A stretch of DNA of 64,000 nucleotides from Hymenobacter sp. DG25A (GCF_001280305.1 NZ_CP012623.1:1364001-1428000); one strand, 5' to 3'. Counted from the stretch's first letter, positions 33,884 to 42,980 are shown. Notes: a model not told the origin generated them from the letters alone. Made by a program: numbers and translations.

Positions 33884-34501
33884 ATGAAAAAGATCTTATG
33901 TTTTAGCTGGCTGCTGGCCGGCAGCCTGGCGTTTTGCGGCGCAGCGCAGGCCCAAACAGCTCCTGCCAGTGAAGCTCCCTCCACCGGAAAGCCAGCCTTC
34001 CTCCGGCTGGGGTTAGGCACGGCCTACGATATTGAGGGGTACTACCGCAGCGCCCGGGTGAGCGTGGAGTATGCGCCCATGCTGAGCCGGAGAATAGGGC
34101 TGGCCAGCCGGGTGGTGGGCCTGGTAGGCAAACCCACCAGCGGCATGGAAACCCAGCTGCCCAACCAGAACTACAAGGGCGGCTATCTGGAGCAGGAAGT
34201 AGTGTTTTACCCGTTTGAGAACAATCAGCGGCTGAACCTGGGCCTCGGGGCCGGCGGCTTTGCCGGTTTCTATCGGCTTAACGGCTTCGACCACTATACG
34301 GCCGTGGACGGCAAATTCACGGAGTACCAGTTAGAGCGGCGGCAGGGGTTTCATGGTGGCTACCTGCTTTCCCTGAACCTGGATGTGGCCCTTGGCGAAA
34401 CCAAGCGCTGGCGGGTAGGCACGAAAGCTACCCTCCAAAACGGAGCGGAGGGCAACCGCCGCGCCTCTACCTACAATCTGACCCTGGCGCGCCGGCTCTA
34501 A
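33884..34501 (+). CDS. Putative small outer-membrane beta-barrel protein
   Basis: A 205-aa protein with a signal peptide (MKKILCFSWLLAGSLAFCGAAQAQ) and a mature part of alternating-polarity strands (FLRLGLGTAYDIEGYYRSARVSVEYAP, NNQRLNLGLGAGGFAGFYRL, KRWRVGTKATLQNG) ending YNLTLARRL, consistent with an 8-stranded outer-membrane barrel. No specific family is recognised. It is a stand-alone gene with a strong terminator. The spacing to the upstream GNAT gene, divergent at 33789, is about 95 bases. Confidence 0.75.
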   Translation: MKKILCFSWLLAGSLAFCGAAQAQTAPASEAPSTGKPAFLRLGLGTAYDIEGYYRSARVSVEYAPMLSRRIGLASRVVGLVGKPTSGMETQLPNQNYKGGYLEQEVVFYPFENNQRLNLGLGAGGFAGFYRLNGFDHYTAVDGKFTEYQLERRQGFHGGYLLSLNLDVALGETKRWRVGTKATLQNGAEGNRRASTYNLTLARRL

Positions 34502-34523
34502 CAAGCCTTTCCGGCAGAGTTAG

Positions 34524-34570
34524 CAACAAAAAGCCCGCTTGGCCCGTCCGGTCAGGCGGGCTTTTTGTTG
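34524..34570 (+). terminator. Intrinsic terminator
   Basis: A perfect 15-bp stem (caacaaaaagcccgc / gcgggctttttgttg), 22 bases after the beta-barrel gene stop. Confidence 0.93.
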
Positions 34571-34688
34571 TTCCTTCTAGAGAGAGACCTTGAGACACGA
34601 GTTTCTGCGGGTTAGCCTAATGAAGCGGGCTCCTTACTAACCTCATCACCTTCATTGTGTAACTTCGCCCCGCACCTACCAACTGCAC

Positions 34689-36800
34689 ATGACCTCTGAT
34701 ACTGTTGCTGCGCTGAACGCCGAAGTTGCCACTACCCACCCCGACCGTGCCACCCTCACGCGAGCCTACCGCCTCATGCGCACGGCCGATGAAATGGCCC
34801 GCCTCTACGAAGAAAACAAAGCCATAACGGCTAAATACGTGCATGCCACGGCCCGCGGCCACGAGGCCATTCAGCTGGCCGCGGCCTTCCACCTTACGGC
34901 CCAGGACTACGCCGCGCCTTATTACCGCGACGACGCCATGCTTCTGGGCATGGGCCTGCAGCCCTATGAGCTTATGCTGCAGCTCATGGCCAAGCGCGAC
35001 GACCCCTTTTCCGGGGGGCGCACCTACTACTGCCATCCTTCCCTGCGCCGCGCCGGCTTCCCGGTCATCCCACATCAAAGCTCGGCCACCGGCATGCAGG
35101 CCATTCCGGCCACGGGCACGGCCCACGGCATTAAGTACCTGGAAAGCCAGGGGCTGCTGACGGATGAGTTAGACGCTTCGCAGTTTCCCATTTCGCTTTG
35201 CTCCATCGGCGACGGGGCCATGACAGAGGGAGAAGTTTCGGAAGCCCTGCAAATGGCCGTACTACATCAGCTGCCCATTATTTACCTGGTGCAGGACAAT
35301 GATTGGGGTATTTCCGCCACCAGCCGCGAGATGCGCGCCATGGATGCCTACGAGTTTGCGGCCGGCTTTAAGGGGCTGCACCGCCTGCAGTTTGATGGGG
35401 CCGATTTCTTGGCCAGCTATGCCGGCATGGCCGAAGCCTTCGACTACGCCCGCCAGCGCCAGGGCCCGGTGCTGGTACACGCCAGGTGCCCGTTGCTGGG
35501 TCACCACACCAGCGGCGTGCGCCGGGAGTGGTACCGCGGCGACGATCTGGCCGCGCATACCCTCAACGACCCGCTGCCCCGCTTTCATCAGCAATTATTG
35601 GAGCTGGGCTTCGCCGAAGAAGAGCTGCAGCAGCTGGCCGATGAAGCCCGCGCTACCGTAGCAGCCGACTATCAGCGCGCCCTGGCCGCTCCCGCGCCCG
35701 ATCCGGCTACTTTCCAGGACCATGAGTTTGCCCCGCCGGTCGTAACGGAAGAAGCCGGCGAGCGAAACCCCGCCGGCGCCGACAAAGCCCTGATGGTAGA
35801 TGCCGCGCTGCACGCCGTGGATGATATTCTGCGCGAATTTCCCGAAGCCCTGTTTTATGGGCAGGACGTGGGCGGCGAGCTAGGTGGCGTGTTCCGTGAA
35901 GCCGCGCTCTTGGCTAAAAAGTACGGAGATGCCCGCGTATTCAACACACCCATTCAGGAAGCCTACATTGTGGGCAGCACGGCCGGCATGAGTGCCGTAG
36001 GCGCCAAGCCCATTGTGGAAGTGCAGTTTGCTGACTACATCTGGCCCGCCCTCAATCAGCTGGTGGAAGAGCTGTCGAAGTCCTGCTACCTCTCCAATGG
36101 CAAGTTCCCGGTTCAGTCGCTCATCCGGGTGCCTATTGGGGCCTACGGCGGGGGCGGGCCATACCATTCGGGCTCTATTGAAAGCACCCTGCTGACTATC
36201 CGGGGCATTAAAGTGGTGTACCCCAGCAATGCCGCCGATATGAAAGGGCTGATGCGCGCCGCCTTCCTGGACCCCAACCCGGTGGTAATGCTGGAGCACA
36301 AAGGCCTGTACTGGAGCAAAGTGCCCGGCACCGAAGATGCCAAAACCACCGAGCCCGCCACCGGCTACGTTATTCCGCTGGGCAAAGCAGCCATAGCCCA
36401 GGAAGCTGCCGCCGACAAGCTCCGCAACGGCGAAACCTGCGTGGTAGTAACCTACGGCATGGGCGTATACTGGGCCAAAACCGCCAGCAGGCAATTCCCG
36501 GGTCAGGTAGAAATTCTGGATCTGCGCACGCTGAATCCCCTGGATTTTGAGGCGGTGCAGGCCGCTGTGCTGCGCCATGGCAAGGTGCTGGTGCTGACGG
36601 AAGAACCCCTGCTGAACTCCTTCGCCGAAAGCCTGGCCGGCCGCATTCAGCGCCACTGCTTCCAGCGCCTAGATGCCCCGGTGTTCACGCTGGGTGCCGC
36701 CAACCTGCCGGCTATTGCCCTCAACGTAGACCTGGAACGGCAAATGTTACCCAACCCCGATAAAGTAGCCGCGACTTTAACTGAGCTGCTGGAGTATTAA
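34689..36800 (+). CDS. Fused alpha-beta 2-oxoacid dehydrogenase E1 (branched-chain type)
   Basis: The 703-aa protein joins both E1 subunits. The alpha part (about 1-345) has the thiamine-diphosphate motif starting GDGAMTEGEVSEALQ near 174 and ending QDNDWGIS. The beta part (about 365-700) has EALFYGQDVGGELGGVFR, NTPIQEAYIVGSTAGMSAVGAKPIVE, IRVPIGAYGGGGPYHSGSIES and ILDLRTLNPLDFEAV. Such fusions are common in Bacteroidota and are usually called branched-chain 2-oxoacid (2-oxoisovalerate) dehydrogenase, supplying branched acyl-CoA primers for iso-fatty acids. E2 and E3 genes are not adjacent. The choice between branched-chain and pyruvate substrates is an inference. Confidence 0.9.
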   Translation: MTSDTVAALNAEVATTHPDRATLTRAYRLMRTADEMARLYEENKAITAKYVHATARGHEAIQLAAAFHLTAQDYAAPYYRDDAMLLGMGLQPYELMLQLMAKRDDPFSGGRTYYCHPSLRRAGFPVIPHQSSATGMQAIPATGTAHGIKYLESQGLLTDELDASQFPISLCSIGDGAMTEGEVSEALQMAVLHQLPIIYLVQDNDWGISATSREMRAMDAYEFAAGFKGLHRLQFDGADFLASYAGMAEAFDYARQRQGPVLVHARCPLLGHHTSGVRREWYRGDDLAAHTLNDPLPRFHQQLLELGFAEEELQQLADEARATVAADYQRALAAPAPDPATFQDHEFAPPVVTEEAGERNPAGADKALMVDAALHAVDDILREFPEALFYGQDVGGELGGVFREAALLAKKYGDARVFNTPIQEAYIVGSTAGMSAVGAKPIVEVQFADYIWPALNQLVEELSKSCYLSNGKFPVQSLIRVPIGAYGGGGPYHSGSIESTLLTIRGIKVVYPSNAADMKGLMRAAFLDPNPVVMLEHKGLYWSKVPGTEDAKTTEPATGYVIPLGKAAIAQEAAADKLRNGETCVVVTYGMGVYWAKTASRQFPGQVEILDLRTLNPLDFEAVQAAVLRHGKVLVLTEEPLLNSFAESLAGRIQRHCFQRLDAPVFTLGAANLPAIALNVDLERQMLPNPDKVAATLTELLEY

Positions 36801-36814
36801 CAATAGCACGAACA

Positions 36815-36919
36815 GTAGCGCGAAGCTCCGGCTTCGCGGACGAGCGGAGCGAGTAACAGGCGTATGTGCCCACGCCGGAACTCGCGTTGCTTGTACGCGA
36901 AGCCGGAGCTTCGCGCTAC
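36815..36919. repeat. Long palindrome, GTAGCGCGAAGC type
   Basis: Arms beginning gtagcgcgaagctccggctt pair with the inverse ending at 36919; they are related to 33144-33246. The element fills the gap between two convergent genes, 14 bp past the E1 stop and 19 bp past the tamL stop. Confidence 0.9.
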
Positions 36920-36938
36920 TTTTTGGCTATAGAAACTG

Positions 36939-39491
36939 TTAGAAAGGATAGCCGATACCTACGTTCAGCGTAGGCGTGTTTTGCCAGGGCTTGTCTTTTT
37001 TGCGCCAGATGGCGAAGCGGTTAATGGCCCACTCGTCGCCGTCTACGGCCGTGGGGTCATAGATTTTGGTGGCAATATCCAGGCGGATAATCAGGAAAGT
37101 GAAGTCGAACCGGAAGCCGATACCGCTGCTCACCGCAAACTCTTTGTAAAAGCGGCCAGGGTCAAACTGCGCCCCGGGCCGGGGGTCGTTCTTCTGCAAG
37201 GACCATACATTGCCGAAGTCGGTGAACAGGGCGCCATCCAGGTAATCATACAAAGGGAAACGATACTCGGCGCTGCCTTCGAGCAAAAGCTCCCCGGGCT
37301 GCTCCACATTCTCATCCTGAATTGGCTTGCCACGGCTGTCCAACTGCACTACGCCTTCTTTCGTCAGCACGGAAGTGTAGGAACCGGGGCCGAGCCGGCG
37401 AGGGCGCCAGGCACGCAGGCTGGTACCGCCTCCGCCGAAGAAATACTTGTCGTAGGGTATAATGTAAGGTGAAGTGGAAGTGCCATCCTCAGCGGTAAGG
37501 CGCGTAGGTGTAAGGGCGTGGGCCAGGCCACCATTTAAGCGCCACACAAAGTAGGACTGGGACGTGAGCTTGTGGTAGCGACGGAAATCAGCGTTGAAGC
37601 GGGCGTAATCCAGCACTAGTACGCCGCCAACGGTGGTTTCTGCTTCCGTGCCTGAATTGTCGGTGGAACCGGGGCGCGTGTAGATGCGCCGACCCACGCC
37701 GCCTAATTCTGCGGTAGCCCGGAAGGAGCGTGCGTCGCGGGTTTGGTTAAAGTCGTTGCTGTTGTAGTAGGAAGTAGCGTTGGCGCTGGGTATCAGCAGG
37801 CTACCAAAGCTGCGCAGGAGGGCAGCATTGTTGGGGAGTTTCAGCAGGGCGTTCCTATATTCCTGATCCAGACGGCTGTTCACCAGGCTGATGTTCTGCA
37901 CCGTGACTACATACTGCTGAAATACGTTGCGCTGCCAGATGTAGTCGTAGCTGGCCTCCAGGTTGGTGCGCGTATATTCGGGCCGGTCTACATACGTGAA
38001 GCTGGTAGAGATGCGCGTTTTGGGGTTGTAGCGGGTCAGGAACCGGTTGGTGCGCCAGGGTACCAGAAACTGCGGTAAAACCAGGCTGAGATTGGCACCC
38101 AGCTGGGTAGTACGAGAGGTAGAAAACTTGGATTCCTCACTGGGTGCTACCAGAGGAAACTGGCCTTCCAGGCCGGCCCGCAGGCCAATTTCCAGGACTT
38201 CGGCTCCGCCAAATACGTTGCGGGCTTTGAGCCGGAAGTTGCCGAACGGGCCCGGCAGGTTGGCTACTACAGTGCCCCCCAGCTCCGTGGTTTCCTGGAA
38301 TTTCTTCTGCGGGGAGGCGTTTACTACCGCATCCAGGCGGTGCAGGCCACTGGCAGAGTCGCCGGCTACTTTCTGGTAGCTCACCGTGTTAAACCGGAAC
38401 ATATCCAGGTCGGCGAGCTGGCGCTGGGTGGTTTGCGTGTTGTTGAGGCTGTACACCGAGCCCGGCCGCACTTCCACCCGCTGATTCAGCACTTTGGTGC
38501 TGAAGCGGTGCTTGTACGCCAGGAAGTAGATAGAGTCGCGCACCAGCGTGTCGCGCCTCACGCCAAACCGGATGGCTCCGGCATCGGTCAGGAAACTCAC
38601 ATGCCGGATGGTGTAAATCTGATGCTGCTGGCCGGGGCCGGGGTTGGCAATGAGAGTGCGCAGGCGCACGGTGCCGGGCGCATAGCTGGTATCGGCCTCC
38701 AGGGTAATGTACTGCTGCCGAAAATCGTAATAGCCTGCATTCTTCAGCAGTTTTTCCAGCCGGGCCCTTTCCAGGCCAATGGCTTCCTCGCTGTACTGGT
38801 CGCCTTTATGAATAAGGGCCTGTTTCTGGTTTTCCAGCACCACCTTGGCTACCGCCGAGTCGGCAATGTCATAATCCAGCTGGGTATAACGGAACGGCTG
38901 GTTTTCGGTGACCTTATACGTCACCGTTACGCGCCGGTCCTTCACCGCATCCCGCGCACTTACGGAGCTTCGGAAAAATCCCTGCGACTTCAAAAATGTG
39001 CTCAGCTGCTCGGTAGTGCGTTCCGTGAGGGTAGAGTCGTACACTACGGGCGCCTCGCCCAAGCGCATCAGGGCATTGCCTTCGCTGAGAGCCAGCTGGT
39101 GACGGCGCGTGTGCCGCTCGCGCTTAATCAGCAGCTTTCCTACGGCCACGGAGTCGCGGCCCGCCTTCAGGATAAGGGAGTCGTACCTGGTCCGCTCGTC
39201 CTGCAGCTCCCGCTTAAGCGCGTCGGGCTTATAGAAATACTGCCCTAGCTGGTAGATTGCTAGCTTTGGGATGGGAAACCGGTTGTTGGGCTTCTGCTGA
39301 TACAGGTTTTGCAGGCGGTCAGCATCGGCCTGCTGCACGCCTTCCAGCTTTATCTTATACAGCAGGTTTTGCCCCGGGAGCAGCAGCCGGGTAGGAGAGC
39401 AGGCCGGAAACAGGCTGCCTCCGGTCAACAGCAGAAAAACAAGTAGAACTCGCCGGCGCGCGGTCAGCACAATAGAAGAATATGATTTCAA
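36939..39491 (-). CDS. tamL: TamL-like outer-membrane lipoprotein of the BamA/TamA family
   Basis: An 850-aa protein with a lipoprotein signal (lipobox SLFPAC, C31), POTRA-like repeats over about 40-430 and a 16-strand Omp85 barrel at the C terminus. The barrel includes YDKYFFGGGGTSLRAWRPRRLGPGSY, the lid-lock region, and a closing strand ending LNVGIGYPF. Bacteroidota carry a lipid-anchored TamA homologue called TamL that works with TamB in envelope assembly. The tamB gene is not in the window. The ATG at 39491 overlaps the divergent methyltransferase start by ten bases; a GTG at 39470 would avoid this and still leave a signal peptide. Confidence 0.88.
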   Translation of the reverse strand: MKSYSSIVLTARRRVLLVFLLLTGGSLFPACSPTRLLLPGQNLLYKIKLEGVQQADADRLQNLYQQKPNNRFPIPKLAIYQLGQYFYKPDALKRELQDERTRYDSLILKAGRDSVAVGKLLIKRERHTRRHQLALSEGNALMRLGEAPVVYDSTLTERTTEQLSTFLKSQGFFRSSVSARDAVKDRRVTVTYKVTENQPFRYTQLDYDIADSAVAKVVLENQKQALIHKGDQYSEEAIGLERARLEKLLKNAGYYDFRQQYITLEADTSYAPGTVRLRTLIANPGPGQQHQIYTIRHVSFLTDAGAIRFGVRRDTLVRDSIYFLAYKHRFSTKVLNQRVEVRPGSVYSLNNTQTTQRQLADLDMFRFNTVSYQKVAGDSASGLHRLDAVVNASPQKKFQETTELGGTVVANLPGPFGNFRLKARNVFGGAEVLEIGLRAGLEGQFPLVAPSEESKFSTSRTTQLGANLSLVLPQFLVPWRTNRFLTRYNPKTRISTSFTYVDRPEYTRTNLEASYDYIWQRNVFQQYVVTVQNISLVNSRLDQEYRNALLKLPNNAALLRSFGSLLIPSANATSYYNSNDFNQTRDARSFRATAELGGVGRRIYTRPGSTDNSGTEAETTVGGVLVLDYARFNADFRRYHKLTSQSYFVWRLNGGLAHALTPTRLTAEDGTSTSPYIIPYDKYFFGGGGTSLRAWRPRRLGPGSYTSVLTKEGVVQLDSRGKPIQDENVEQPGELLLEGSAEYRFPLYDYLDGALFTDFGNVWSLQKNDPRPGAQFDPGRFYKEFAVSSGIGFRFDFTFLIIRLDIATKIYDPTAVDGDEWAINRFAIWRKKDKPWQNTPTLNVGIGYPF

Positions 39492-40228
39492 AAGCAGTTG
39501 CCAAGTACGTGCATTCTTTGCAGCAGAAGAAATATCGACTGCGTAGCGGTGCCTTTCTGGTAGAAGGCGGCAAGAACGTATGCGAGTTGCTAAGTTCAGG
39601 ACTTCTAACGGAACGACTGTTTGTTACGGCGGAATTTGCCGACAAAAATGCGCATTTGCTGCCGAAGGGCGTACCCACTGAGCTGGCCACGGAAGAGGAG
39701 CTGACCAAATTAGGCACCCTGGCCACCAACAATACGGCGCTGGCCGTAGCCCGCATTCCCGAAGAAACCCCGCTGCAGGCCGCCTCCAACCAGCTCCTGC
39801 TGGCCCTGGACCAGGTGCGCGACCCTGGCAACCTGGGCACCCTAATCCGCCTGGCCGACTGGTACGGCCTGGCTGGCGTGGTGTGCTCCGATACCTGCAC
39901 TGACCCTTGGTCGCCGAAAACCGTGTCTGCTACTATGGGCTCTTTCGGCCGGGTGGCCATCTGGCAGCGCGACCTGCCCGCGTGGCTGGACGCTTTGCCG
40001 TCCGACCTTCCGCGCTACGGCGCGCACCTGGAAGGAGACAATGTGCATCGCCTCAGCTTAACCCCCGGCGGCGTACTCATTATGGGCAGCGAATCGCACG
40101 GGCCCCGGCCGGAGGTGCTGGACCGGCTGACGCAGCGCTTATTCATCCCCGGGGCGGGCGGGGCCGAGAGCCTGAACGTAGCCGTTTCAGCCGCTATTCT
40201 GCTGGATAATTTTCACCGCCACTTGTAG
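39482..40228 (+). CDS. SpoU/TrmH family RNA 2'-O-methyltransferase
   Basis: The 248-aa protein has an N-terminal RNA-binding domain (KAVAKYVHSLQQKKYRLRSGAFLVEG) and a SPOUT knotted catalytic domain with the three family motifs: DQVRDPGNLGTLIRLADWYGL, GVLIMGSESHGPRPEVLD and FIPGAGGAESLNVAVSAAILLDNF. It resembles RlmB/TsnR-type enzymes that methylate ribose in rRNA; the exact nucleotide is unknown. The gene is divergent from tamL and their 5' ends overlap by ten bases, so each promoter must lie inside the other gene or a start is misplaced. Confidence 0.92.
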   Translation: MISKAVAKYVHSLQQKKYRLRSGAFLVEGGKNVCELLSSGLLTERLFVTAEFADKNAHLLPKGVPTELATEEELTKLGTLATNNTALAVARIPEETPLQAASNQLLLALDQVRDPGNLGTLIRLADWYGLAGVVCSDTCTDPWSPKTVSATMGSFGRVAIWQRDLPAWLDALPSDLPRYGAHLEGDNVHRLSLTPGGVLIMGSESHGPRPEVLDRLTQRLFIPGAGGAESLNVAVSAAILLDNFHRHL

Positions 40229-40248
40229 GCTTTTACTAAATTCTACGC

Positions 40249-40278
40249 AAAAAGGGCAGCCAATTGGCTGCCCTTTTT
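40249..40278. terminator. Bidirectional terminator
   Basis: A near-perfect palindrome aaaaagggcagcc/ggctgccctttttt between two convergent genes, with A- and T-runs on both sides. Confidence 0.92.
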
Positions 40279-40303
40279 CTCGTGTCTGTTTGCTCAGCAG
40301 GTA

Positions 40304-41491
40304 CTAATTCAGCAGCGAGATACCGAAGCTGACGGTCTGGGCCTGAGGGCCGCGGTTGGCTTTGAAGGCATCGGAAAGGTGATACTTTACGAAGAGGTCC
40401 AGGCCCCGTACACCAATCATCCCCTGCAGGCCGTACTGGAAGTCTTCCAGGTTCATGTTGTCGCGGTCCTTGTCTTTGTGGGCGCGGCCTTCCTGCTCGT
40501 ACTTCAGTTTGGTGTGGCTGCCGAGGCGGTAGCCCACAAAGCCGCCGGCGCCAATACGGAAGTTGGTTTTGCCATCCTCGTTATTTAAGCGCAGCTCCAT
40601 CATCAGGGGCAGGTTCAGGCTGGTAACGGCCAGCTTGCTTTTCTCCAGGCTGCGAACCGTGTCGCGGCGAATGAGCGTGGCGCTGGGCTGGGAGGTGCGG
40701 TCGTTGCGGAAAAACTGGTTGTTGTCCAGCATGTAGTTGTTGAACGACAGCTCGGGGCCAGTCAGCAGGTGCAAAGGCGACTTTGTGGAGCCCAGCCGCA
40801 CATCGTAGCGCCAGTTCAGGCTGACATAGCGGGAGCTAAGGGGCTTCAACTCATAGTCCTGACTGGCCACGGAAGTGCCGGGAGTAGGACGGTTTACCAG
40901 GGTGTTCACGCCCAGGTCAATGGTTAGGTCCTGATGCACGCGGCGATTAGCTTTTTCCAGCTGGCGGGCTTTCTTTTCCGCATTGCGGACGGAGTCTTCG
41001 GCAGGTGTAGAGTCCCGCATGTGTACCGAAATATGTTTGCCATCCTCATCGTTATCGGATTCTATTACCGTTACGCCAAAGGCTTTGCCCAGTATCACCT
41101 CCACCTTATCGGCTTTCGCCTTGTTTTTTGGCGTGCCGGGGGCATCGTTGCGGACCGTTACCCGCACCAGCTCGGCCTGGCTGCCGGGGTGGTCTTTGGA
41201 GGGCTTGAATTCCAGCGTTACCTGGTCGGTTTTGGAATTGGCCCCGGCTTCCACGGCTTGGTTAATATACCCGTCCAGCATGCGCATCAGGGAATCCAGC
41301 TTGTAGGCCCGGAATTCGCGCAGCTGCTCTTTGTTTTTGACATACAGCGTCATGGTGGCCTGGTTGGGCAGCTTTACCATGATGGTATCATAGAAGGAAG
41401 AAGGAGAAATAGGACTGATAGCGGCCTGGGCGCGGCCCGGGGCCAGCACTACCAGCAGCAGTAGGGCCAGCAGTGAGAAGAGGCGTTTCAT
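40304..41491 (-). CDS. PorT-like outer-membrane protein of a sigma-factor operon
   Basis: A 395-aa protein with a signal peptide (about 1-23, ending GRAQA). A Lys/Asp-rich periplasmic N-terminal half covers about 30-185 (TLYVKNKEQLREFRAYKLDSLMRMLDGY). The C-terminal half of beta strands (YVSLNWRYDVRLGSTKSPLHLLTGPELSFNNYML, RIGAGGFVGYRLGSHTKLKY, GISLLN end) is typical of an outer-membrane barrel. It is the third gene of a sigma/anti-sigma/barrel unit, 13 bases after the anti-sigma gene stop, so it may sense or be controlled by that system. No named family is certain. Confidence 0.7.
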   Translation of the reverse strand: MKRLFSLLALLLLVVLAPGRAQAAISPISPSSFYDTIMVKLPNQATMTLYVKNKEQLREFRAYKLDSLMRMLDGYINQAVEAGANSKTDQVTLEFKPSKDHPGSQAELVRVTVRNDAPGTPKNKAKADKVEVILGKAFGVTVIESDNDEDGKHISVHMRDSTPAEDSVRNAEKKARQLEKANRRVHQDLTIDLGVNTLVNRPTPGTSVASQDYELKPLSSRYVSLNWRYDVRLGSTKSPLHLLTGPELSFNNYMLDNNQFFRNDRTSQPSATLIRRDTVRSLEKSKLAVTSLNLPLMMELRLNNEDGKTNFRIGAGGFVGYRLGSHTKLKYEQEGRAHKDKDRDNMNLEDFQYGLQGMIGVRGLDLFVKYHLSDAFKANRGPQAQTVSFGISLLN

Positions 41492-41504
41492 GACAAGAGG
41501 AAAA

Positions 41505-42317
41505 TTAGAGTTGAATGACTTTGGTTAGGGTGTGACCGGCCACACGGGCCTGTACCGTCACGGTTTCCGGCAGTCCGGCTTCGGCCAGGTTCACCTGGTC
41601 GCCGCGGAGTACGTTGCGGGCATGTCGGATTAGGGAGCCCAGCCGGGGCCGGGATGCCGGGCCATTGCTAGCCAGGGCTACCGGTGCCTGCGTTTGGCGG
41701 CGCACCTCTACCTCAATGGGACCAAGCGGCGCCGCTGGTACCGGGGTGGTAGTGGTGCTGGCCAGGGCGGCCGGCACGGGTTCAGGCGTAATGGTTGGAA
41801 TTGGCTCGGCTTTCACTGTGCGCTCCGGATGCGCCGGGCGGGGCGTAGCGGCCGCTACGGCCCGGTTTTCAGTGGCTGCCAAACCCCTGGTAGTGCGGGG
41901 GGCAGAAGCATTATTTGTTGTGGGCTGCTGCCTGGCCGGGGCCGGAGCGGCAGTGGCTACTGCTTTCGAAAGGGTAGATGCAGAGGGGGAAGCGGCCGTT
42001 GCCTGAGGCGTAGAAATTTCTTTTTCAATGGCCTCAGAAGCAGTGGCTGGCTGAGAAATAGCAGGCGCGGAAGGCCGTGAAACCACCGTGGCCATTTCAA
42101 TAGAGGAGGCAGATTGAGGCCCGGTGCGCAGCAGCCAGGCACCACCGGCCAGCAGCAGGGCTACCACCGCAGCCGAGGCATATAGCCACATAACGGGGCG
42201 CTTCTTATGGGCGGGCTGCAGCTCAGCTTCCAGCTTATCCCACAAAAACGCGGGCGGCGTGGGGGCGTGGCCCTGGAGCCGGTCCCGGAACAGCTTATCA
42301 ATATCTTCCGGTTGCAT
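41505..42317 (-). CDS. Putative anti-sigma factor (single-pass membrane protein)
   Basis: A 270-aa protein: a cytoplasmic N terminus (MQPEDIDKLFRDRLQGH and PPAFLWDKLEAEL, about 1-40), one transmembrane helix (MWLYASAAVVALLLAGGAWLL, 43-63), and a long Pro/Ala/Thr-rich periplasmic region to about 205 followed by a short end. No zinc-binding HxxxCxxC motif is visible. Its role is inferred from overlap: it starts 20 bases inside the 3' end of the ECF sigma gene, the usual arrangement for a membrane anti-sigma factor in this phylum. The low-complexity periplasmic part may reach across to the outer-membrane partner encoded next. Confidence 0.75.
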   Translation of the reverse strand: MQPEDIDKLFRDRLQGHAPTPPAFLWDKLEAELQPAHKKRPVMWLYASAAVVALLLAGGAWLLRTGPQSASSIEMATVVSRPSAPAISQPATASEAIEKEISTPQATAASPSASTLSKAVATAAPAPARQQPTTNNASAPRTTRGLAATENRAVAAATPRPAHPERTVKAEPIPTITPEPVPAALASTTTTPVPAAPLGPIEVEVRRQTQAPVALASNGPASRPRLGSLIRHARNVLRGDQVNLAEAGLPETVTVQARVAGHTLTKVIQL

Positions 42318-42876
42318 AATATTCTTTCGGTGAAGGGTTAGGAGCGGCTACCATATTGGCGGCGGCTACGCGCCGCTGCAGCATGGCGCGGGCCTTGCTG
42401 AGCTGCGATTTGGATGTGCCCTCTGAAATACCCAGCAGCTCGCTGATTTCGGGGTGGGAGTAGCCCTCCAGGGCATACAGGTTGAAAACGGTGCGGTAGC
42501 CGGCGGGTAGCTCTGCCAGCAAAGCCAGCAGGTCTTCGGCATTCAGGTGGCTTTCTGCCTCGGCGGCCGTGGCGGGCACGTCGTGGGTCAGGTCATCAAT
42601 GGCCAGGTGCAGGGGCTCCTTGCGGCGCAGCTGCCCCAGGGCCTCATTCACCATAATCCGGCGAATCCAGCCCTCAAAGCTGCCCTCGTGGCGGTACTGC
42701 TCCAGGGCCCGGAATACCTTCACAAAGCCCATCAGCATTACTTCCTCGGCATCGTCGCGGTGGCGCAGGTACCGGATGCACACGCCCAGCATCATCCCCG
42801 CAAACTGCTCATAGAGCTGTTTCTGGGCACGGCTGCTGCCCTGGCGGCAGGCGGCTATGAGTTCGGCCTCGGTCAC
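42298..42876 (-). CDS. ECF-type RNA polymerase sigma factor
   Basis: A 192-aa sigma-70 group 4 protein: region 2 with LIAACRQGSSRAQKQLYEQFAGMMLGVCIRYLRHRDDAEEVMLMGFVKVF (about 4-55) and region 4 with LPAGYRTVFNLYALEGYSHPEISELLGISEGTSKSQLSKARAML (about 128-172). It is the first gene of the sigma/anti-sigma/barrel unit and overlaps the next gene by 20 bases. An ECF-like promoter (GCAACC, 15 bases, GCATCT) lies about 50 bases upstream, suggesting self-activation, possibly after an envelope signal. Confidence 0.93.
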   Translation of the reverse strand: MTEAELIAACRQGSSRAQKQLYEQFAGMMLGVCIRYLRHRDDAEEVMLMGFVKVFRALEQYRHEGSFEGWIRRIMVNEALGQLRRKEPLHLAIDDLTHDVPATAAEAESHLNAEDLLALLAELPAGYRTVFNLYALEGYSHPEISELLGISEGTSKSQLSKARAMLQRRVAAANMVAAPNPSPKEYYATGRY

Positions 42877-42923
42877 AACAGAAAAAGTAAATGTGGAACT
42901 ATAGCGGTGGCGTTTGGAAGGGT

Positions 42924-42950
42924 AGATGCAGCCGGGAGTAGAGCGGTTGC
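42924..42950 (-). promoter_or_regulatory. Putative ECF promoter of the sigma/anti-sigma operon
   Basis: On the minus strand GCAACC (42945-42950), a 15-base spacer and GCATCT (42924-42929) precede the sigma gene. The second box and spacing match the plus-strand promoter at 44003-44028. Confidence 0.5.
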
Positions 42951-42980
42951 CTGAAGGAACACAAATTTTTACCGGACTTT

